NCBI GenBank assembly: GCA_903917735.1
Contig: CAIXBR010000023.1
Coordinates: 1 to 42,003 of the forward strand
From: an uncultured Elusimicrobia bacterium
Lineage (GTDB): Bacteria > Elusimicrobiota > Elusimicrobia > Elusimicrobiales > UBA9959
Direction: 5' to 3'
DNA: 42,003 nucleotides
Shown one piece after another: positions 38,372 through 42,003 of this stretch (position 1 is its first letter; each line of letters begins with the position of its first letter). A program made the position numbers and the translations under genes. The notes under the pieces are model-generated. The model was not told the origin of the DNA. It saw only the letters and a list, made by a program, of their open reading frames with translations, and made no database searches.

Positions 38372-41300
38372 TTTTCCCCCTCGCCCGCCGCGGGCAGTTC
38401 CACATAGAAGGTAGAACCTTCCCCTTCCTTGGATTGCGCCTTTATGCTTCCGCCGTTCTTTTCGGCTATGCGCTTGACGGTGGGCAGGCCTATGCCTTCG
38501 CCTTTGTTCTTGTGCGCCCGCTCGGGCTGGTAGAATACGTTCCAGATCCGGTCCAGGTCGCCAGCCGGTATTCCGGAGCCATTGTCGGCCACAGTGTAAA
38601 ACGCCGCGCCCTCTTTAACTTCCCCGGTGACCGTTACCTCAAGGGCGCGGCTTTCATCCCGGTACTTTATGGCGTTGTCCAGTAAATTGGTAAAAAGCTG
38701 GCTTACCGCTCCGGGGTCCGCCTTGCAAGGGGGCAGTATGGCGCAGTTTATCTTTCCGCCGGCTTGCTGCAGCTGGTAGCTGAGGGAAGCCAGTATTATC
38801 CTGAGGAGTTCGTTCATGTCCACGGTCGCCGGCCTCATTTCCACCCTTCCCATGCGGGAAACCTTAAGCAGGGCGGTTATCAGCGCGTCCATCTTGCGCG
38901 AGCTCTCCACCACGAACTTCAGCGCGCCGGGCATGCGGTCCATGGTCAGTTTCTCCAGCCCCTGCCTTGTCTCCGGGGGCAGTGGCGCGGGGATCAGCGC
39001 TTCCTGCAGTTCCCGTACGTAATGCTGCAGGTTCTGGCTGAAGCCCTGGATGTTCACCAGCGGGCCCCTCAGGTCGTGCGTAGTGATGTAGAGGAAGTTC
39101 TCCATCTCCTGCTTCTTCTCAATAAGGTTCCGGTTGAGCTTTTCCCGCTCCAGCTCCACCAGCCTGCGCGCGGTGACGTCCGTGAAAATGGTAGCGAAAC
39201 CGTAGGCCCCCCACGGAGCTATGGAGATGGAAAAGTACTTATTCAGGGGCGCGAAGTAAGTTTCTATCTGCCTGGGAAGTCCGGACCTGACTACGGCGGC
39301 GTATTCCGCCAGATAGGGCGCGGCCGGCGTGCCGTAGGCCTCGGTAGCGAGCTTCCCTGTCACGTCAGCGGCCTGTATGTTCAGGATCCTCTCGTACTGA
39401 GGGTTCGTCTCTATGATGCGGTAATCCGCCGGCTGCCCCGCCGCGTCGTTGACCAGTTCGTGCAGGGCCACGCCTTCGGTCATGTGCGTCCACAGGGACC
39501 GCAGCCGCTGCTCGCTTTTTTTAAGCGCCTCCTCCGCCCTTTTGCGCACGGTGAGATTCGTCGATACCACCATCCCGGCGGAGACGGCGCCTTTCGTGTC
39601 GAATACCGGCAGGACCTGCTGGTAATAATACAATGAGCCGTACCAGTGCTCGAACGCGGACGCCTCTCCCTTTAAAGCCTTATCGTACAGGGGCTTGAAC
39701 AGTTCGGCGACATCGGGAGGAAAGGCTTCCGACAACTTCCGGCCCTCTACAAGCTTCTTATCAAAGCCGGACCTGGCGATCTCTGTGCCGCCGGCGACCA
39801 AAAAACGGTGGTCGTGGTCGAACAGCAGCACTGAAGTATCGGGGATCGAGTTCAGAAGCAGGCGATACCTTTGTTCGCTTTCGCGCAGCATCTCCTCGGC
39901 CTTCTTGCGTACAGTGATGTCGCGCCCCACTACCACTGACCCGACGATAACGCCTTTATCGTCCCGGATGGGGGCAAAACTGTAGCTGCCGGCCCAGGTT
40001 TCGCCCGTATCTTTGCGGCGCAGCTTATATTCGGCGTTCGTAACTATTTCGCCGCGCAACGCTCTTGGAACCGCCCACATTTCCAGCGGCGCCAGTTTCC
40101 CGTCCGGCAGGAACACTTCGAGAAAATCGGGATATTCGGAAAGTTGCTTTGCGCACTCTGTTTTATTCCTGAATTTATGGAAGGTCGCAAAGGCGTCATT
40201 GAACTCTATGAACCGGCCGGCGTTATCGGAAATGAACACGGCGTCGGTCATGCTGGACAAAGCCGCCTCCAGGTTGCCCCTGCTCTCGCGCAGTTCCTGT
40301 TCGGCCCGCTTGCGGTCGGTGATATCCTGGAAGAAGCCGTAGACCCGGTGGTGCGCCAGGTCCACTTTGCCGATGGTGTGTACCGCGCGGGTATTTCCTT
40401 TGGCGGTGATTATCTCCAGGTTCAGGTCAAAACCCTCGCCGGTCTTCAGGGTATGCTGTATGGCCCGTTCAACAATAGTCCGGGATTCCGGCGTGTAGAA
40501 GTTAATTCCCTTTTCCACATCCGGTCTAAAGGCGGTATCCAGTTCGTGGATGCGGTATACCTCTTCCGTCCAGACCTGCTTCATGGTATCGATATTGAAT
40601 TCCCAGCCGCCTACTTTCCCTACCTGTTCGGTCTCCGCCAGCAATTGCCGTCCCTTTAACAGGAGTTCCTCGCCTGCCAGTTGCCTGGTCCGGAGTATGA
40701 TCTGGACTATGAAGTAAAGCAGGCCCGCTCCCGAGAGTATAAGCGCCAGAGCCCGGTATTCACTGGTTTTAACGGGGCCGAGTATGGTCTCCCGGTCCAC
40801 CTTGGTTAATATCGCCCAGTTCGTTCCCGGAACAGGTCCCATGGCGCTGAAAACCTTTACTCCGCGGTAATCCAGACCGGCGAAAAAACCTTTCCCGCCT
40901 TTAAGGGCCGCGGCGGCTGGCAGATTCATGTCCGAAAGCGGCAGCTTGAATTTCAGGGCCGCGTCCTTCCTGTAGTCGAGGTTGTTGAGGAAAAGGGCGT
41001 ATCCCCCTTCTTTGCGCACCAGCAGGGTCTCGGCCTTTGTAAAGAACAGCGGCGCAGCGTCCAACAGGGGATATAACTCCGTCTCCGGGTCTATTTTTAT
41101 CACAATCACACATACGGTTTTCCCACCGCGCCCTCCGGCGGAGATGGGGCTTAACATGGCCATGCGCGGGGTTCCGTCCGCGTTCAGGTAAAGGTCGGTG
41201 AGCAGAGCCTTGCCGTTTTTGGAAGCTAGAGCGAAAGCCTCGGTGAAGGGTTTTGCGGTCTCGGGGACATATCCGGGGGTAGCCGCTATGACGGCGCCCT

Positions 41301-41655
41301 TAGGTGACAGGAACGCCATACCGGCGTAGCGCTTTTGAGCAATGTAGTCTGAAAGCCAGGGATTCAGCTGTGCGCGCCTGGAGCCGGGGCTGGCCATTTC
41401 CTGCGAAACTATCTCGCCGAAGAAGGGATGGCGGCTGAGGCTTACGGCCTCGCGTTCATTAGCGTCCAGCCAGGCGGAGAGCTGCGCGGTCTTGTAATCG
41501 TTTATTACGGCAAGGCTTCTGCTTATATCTTCGACAGCCGTTCTGTGGTAATTAGCGGCTACAAAAAGCCAGAGCGCCAGCGCGGCCGCCAGCGTAAGCA
41601 GTATATAGCCGGCCCCTTTGCCGGAAAACTTCATGATTCTTTTATGGACATCCAC
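38368..41655 (-). CDS. Membrane sensor histidine kinase with Cache and PAS domains, 1095 aa
   Basis: An N-terminal membrane helix (about 16-35) and a second at about 300-322 frame a periplasmic dCache-like sensor domain (GMAFLSPKGAVIAATPGYV; GTNWAILTKVDRETILGPV). Four PAS-type units follow (about 330-840; FFQDITDRKRAEQELRES, VVVGRDITVRKKAEEML and two others), then the phosphoacceptor helix with His860 (YITTHDLRGPLVNI), and HATPase (NLLDNAIKY, DNGSGIP, GEGIGLPTVKRI). There is no receiver at the C-terminus. I chose GTG at 41655 because AGGGGGG lies 8 nt upstream; a TTG at 41685 and an ATG at 41634 are possible. The PAS/kinase style resembles phytochrome-like kinases that use a separate receiver. 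First gene of the signalling operon. Confidence 0.92.
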   Translation of the reverse strand: MDVHKRIMKFSGKGAGYILLTLAAALALWLFVAANYHRTAVEDISRSLAVINDYKTAQLSAWLDANEREAVSLSRHPFFGEIVSQEMASPGSRRAQLNPWLSDYIAQKRYAGMAFLSPKGAVIAATPGYVPETAKPFTEAFALASKNGKALLTDLYLNADGTPRMAMLSPISAGGRGGKTVCVIVIKIDPETELYPLLDAAPLFFTKAETLLVRKEGGYALFLNNLDYRKDAALKFKLPLSDMNLPAAAALKGGKGFFAGLDYRGVKVFSAMGPVPGTNWAILTKVDRETILGPVKTSEYRALALILSGAGLLYFIVQIILRTRQLAGEELLLKGRQLLAETEQVGKVGGWEFNIDTMKQVWTEEVYRIHELDTAFRPDVEKGINFYTPESRTIVERAIQHTLKTGEGFDLNLEIITAKGNTRAVHTIGKVDLAHHRVYGFFQDITDRKRAEQELRESRGNLEAALSSMTDAVFISDNAGRFIEFNDAFATFHKFRNKTECAKQLSEYPDFLEVFLPDGKLAPLEMWAVPRALRGEIVTNAEYKLRRKDTGETWAGSYSFAPIRDDKGVIVGSVVVGRDITVRKKAEEMLRESEQRYRLLLNSIPDTSVLLFDHDHRFLVAGGTEIARSGFDKKLVEGRKLSEAFPPDVAELFKPLYDKALKGEASAFEHWYGSLYYYQQVLPVFDTKGAVSAGMVVSTNLTVRKRAEEALKKSEQRLRSLWTHMTEGVALHELVNDAAGQPADYRIIETNPQYERILNIQAADVTGKLATEAYGTPAAPYLAEYAAVVRSGLPRQIETYFAPLNKYFSISIAPWGAYGFATIFTDVTARRLVELEREKLNRNLIEKKQEMENFLYITTHDLRGPLVNIQGFSQNLQHYVRELQEALIPAPLPPETRQGLEKLTMDRMPGALKFVVESSRKMDALITALLKVSRMGRVEMRPATVDMNELLRIILASLSYQLQQAGGKINCAILPPCKADPGAVSQLFTNLLDNAIKYRDESRALEVTVTGEVKEGAAFYTVADNGSGIPAGDLDRIWNVFYQPERAHKNKGEGIGLPTVKRIAEKNGGSIKAQSKEGEGSTFYVELPAAGEGEK

Positions 41656-42003
41656 GCGAACGTCCCCCCTGAACCTTTTCCGCAACTTCCGCGGCCTAAC
41701 CAGGGCCGCATAAGTTTTGCACCTACGAACACCGCGCCACTTTTTACAAAGTAAAAAATGGCGGAGTTTTCAGGATAAAGTTCGAAACTACTATGCGCAA
41801 CATCCCGAAGACTCTTTATAAATACCTTTTTCGATCCGTTTCTCCTGGCCGCTGGCTGCGCGAAGTCGTCGCGGGCGTGGCCACGCGGCGCGGCCCCGCA
41901 CCGCTCCTCTGCACCGCACGTTAGCCGCACGGTCGGCCACGCCGCGCGGCCGCCCATGCTTGCCGCAGGTTAGCGGGTTCGCAGGCTTCCGGCACACCGC
42001 GCG
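41656..42003. other. GC-rich intergenic region at the right edge, no convincing gene
   Basis: No reading frame here looks like a conserved protein. The first part is less GC-rich and includes a hairpin (41735-41763). From about 41845 it is very GC-rich and self-complementary: a perfect 12-nt palindrome GCGTGGCCACGC at 41875-41886, and arms 41884-41895 and 41935-41946 that pair at 11 of 12 positions. A plus-strand frame 41793-41924 would encode a 43-residue basic peptide (MRNIPKTLYKYLFRSV at the start), without a well-placed ribosome binding site. It could be the edge of a structured element that continues beyond the window. Confidence 0.5.
41735..41763 (-). promoter_or_regulatory. AT-rich hairpin upstream of the sensor kinase
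   Basis: Arms 41735-41747 and 41751-41763 pair at 12 of 13 positions with an AAA loop. It lies 80 nt upstream of the GTG start of the membrane kinase, so it may sit in the leader or serve as an operator; it could also be a terminator for a plus-strand or minus-strand transcript from outside. Confidence 0.5.

Noticed and set aside
41915..41980. GTTAGCC/GTTAGCG strings as possible integron attC core sites
   Set aside because: They do not fit the RYYYAAC/GTTRRRY consensus and no integrase or cassette is present.
41960..41990. GGTTCG string as the T-loop of a tRNA
   Set aside because: No matching acceptor, D-arm or anticodon stem could be folded round it.

Overview
The window reads as chromosomal DNA of a GC-rich, Gram-negative (diderm) bacterium. 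Four predicted lipoproteins, an LPP20-like protein, an AsmA-type protein and several signal peptides point to an outer membrane. A flavin/iron-sulfur molybdenum hydroxylase, a cobalamin-type radical SAM protein and an ADP-forming acyl-CoA synthetase fit an anaerobic or fermentative life. I cannot name the phylum from sequence alone; the mix would suit an Elusimicrobiota-like or deltaproteobacterial-type genome, but that is inference. Gene density is high, many genes overlap by 4 nt, and I see no rRNA, tRNA, CRISPR or prophage.

Layout. 1-139: the end of a probable IS3-family insertion sequence. 172-2007: small envelope genes (lipoprotein, LPP20-like lipoprotein, zinc-ribbon membrane protein). 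2136-8938 (minus): a four-gene unit of amidohydrolase, 2Fe-2S subunit, molybdopterin subunit and an FAD subunit that carries a complete GltD-like electron-transfer module inside it; together these look like a catabolic hydroxylase for an N-heterocycle or aromatic compound plus a hydrolase. 9051-13972 (minus): an exported HEAT-repeat protein, rlmN and a RecD2/Dda-like helicase. 14113-17872 (plus): lipoprotein, RecB-like Fe-S nuclease and an FGGY kinase, with a large cloverleaf-like inverted repeat in front of the kinase.

17928-20454 (minus): a tight housekeeping operon cutA - DUF4321 - maf - queD - trxB. 20522-23652 (minus): asmA-like gene and a lipoprotein. 23771-26982 (plus): PfkB-family sugar kinase and ADP-forming acyl-CoA synthetase. 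27069-28703 (minus): a large exported protein of unknown family. 28820-31620 (plus): metallophosphoesterase and a B12-binding radical SAM protein with a STAS-like tail. 31641-34625 (minus): Sua5/TsaC, MgtE and AlkD-like genes. 34705-41655 (minus): a three-gene phosphorelay (membrane histidine kinase, stand-alone receiver, hybrid kinase with receivers at both ends) that has no DNA-binding output of its own. 41656-42003 holds no convincing gene.

The most unusual items are the nested FAD/GltD protein, the radical SAM-STAS fusion, the structured element at 16220-16354, and several genes whose -10 box sits so close to the start codon that the mRNA may be leaderless. I did not find a clear-cut new defence or mobile system.
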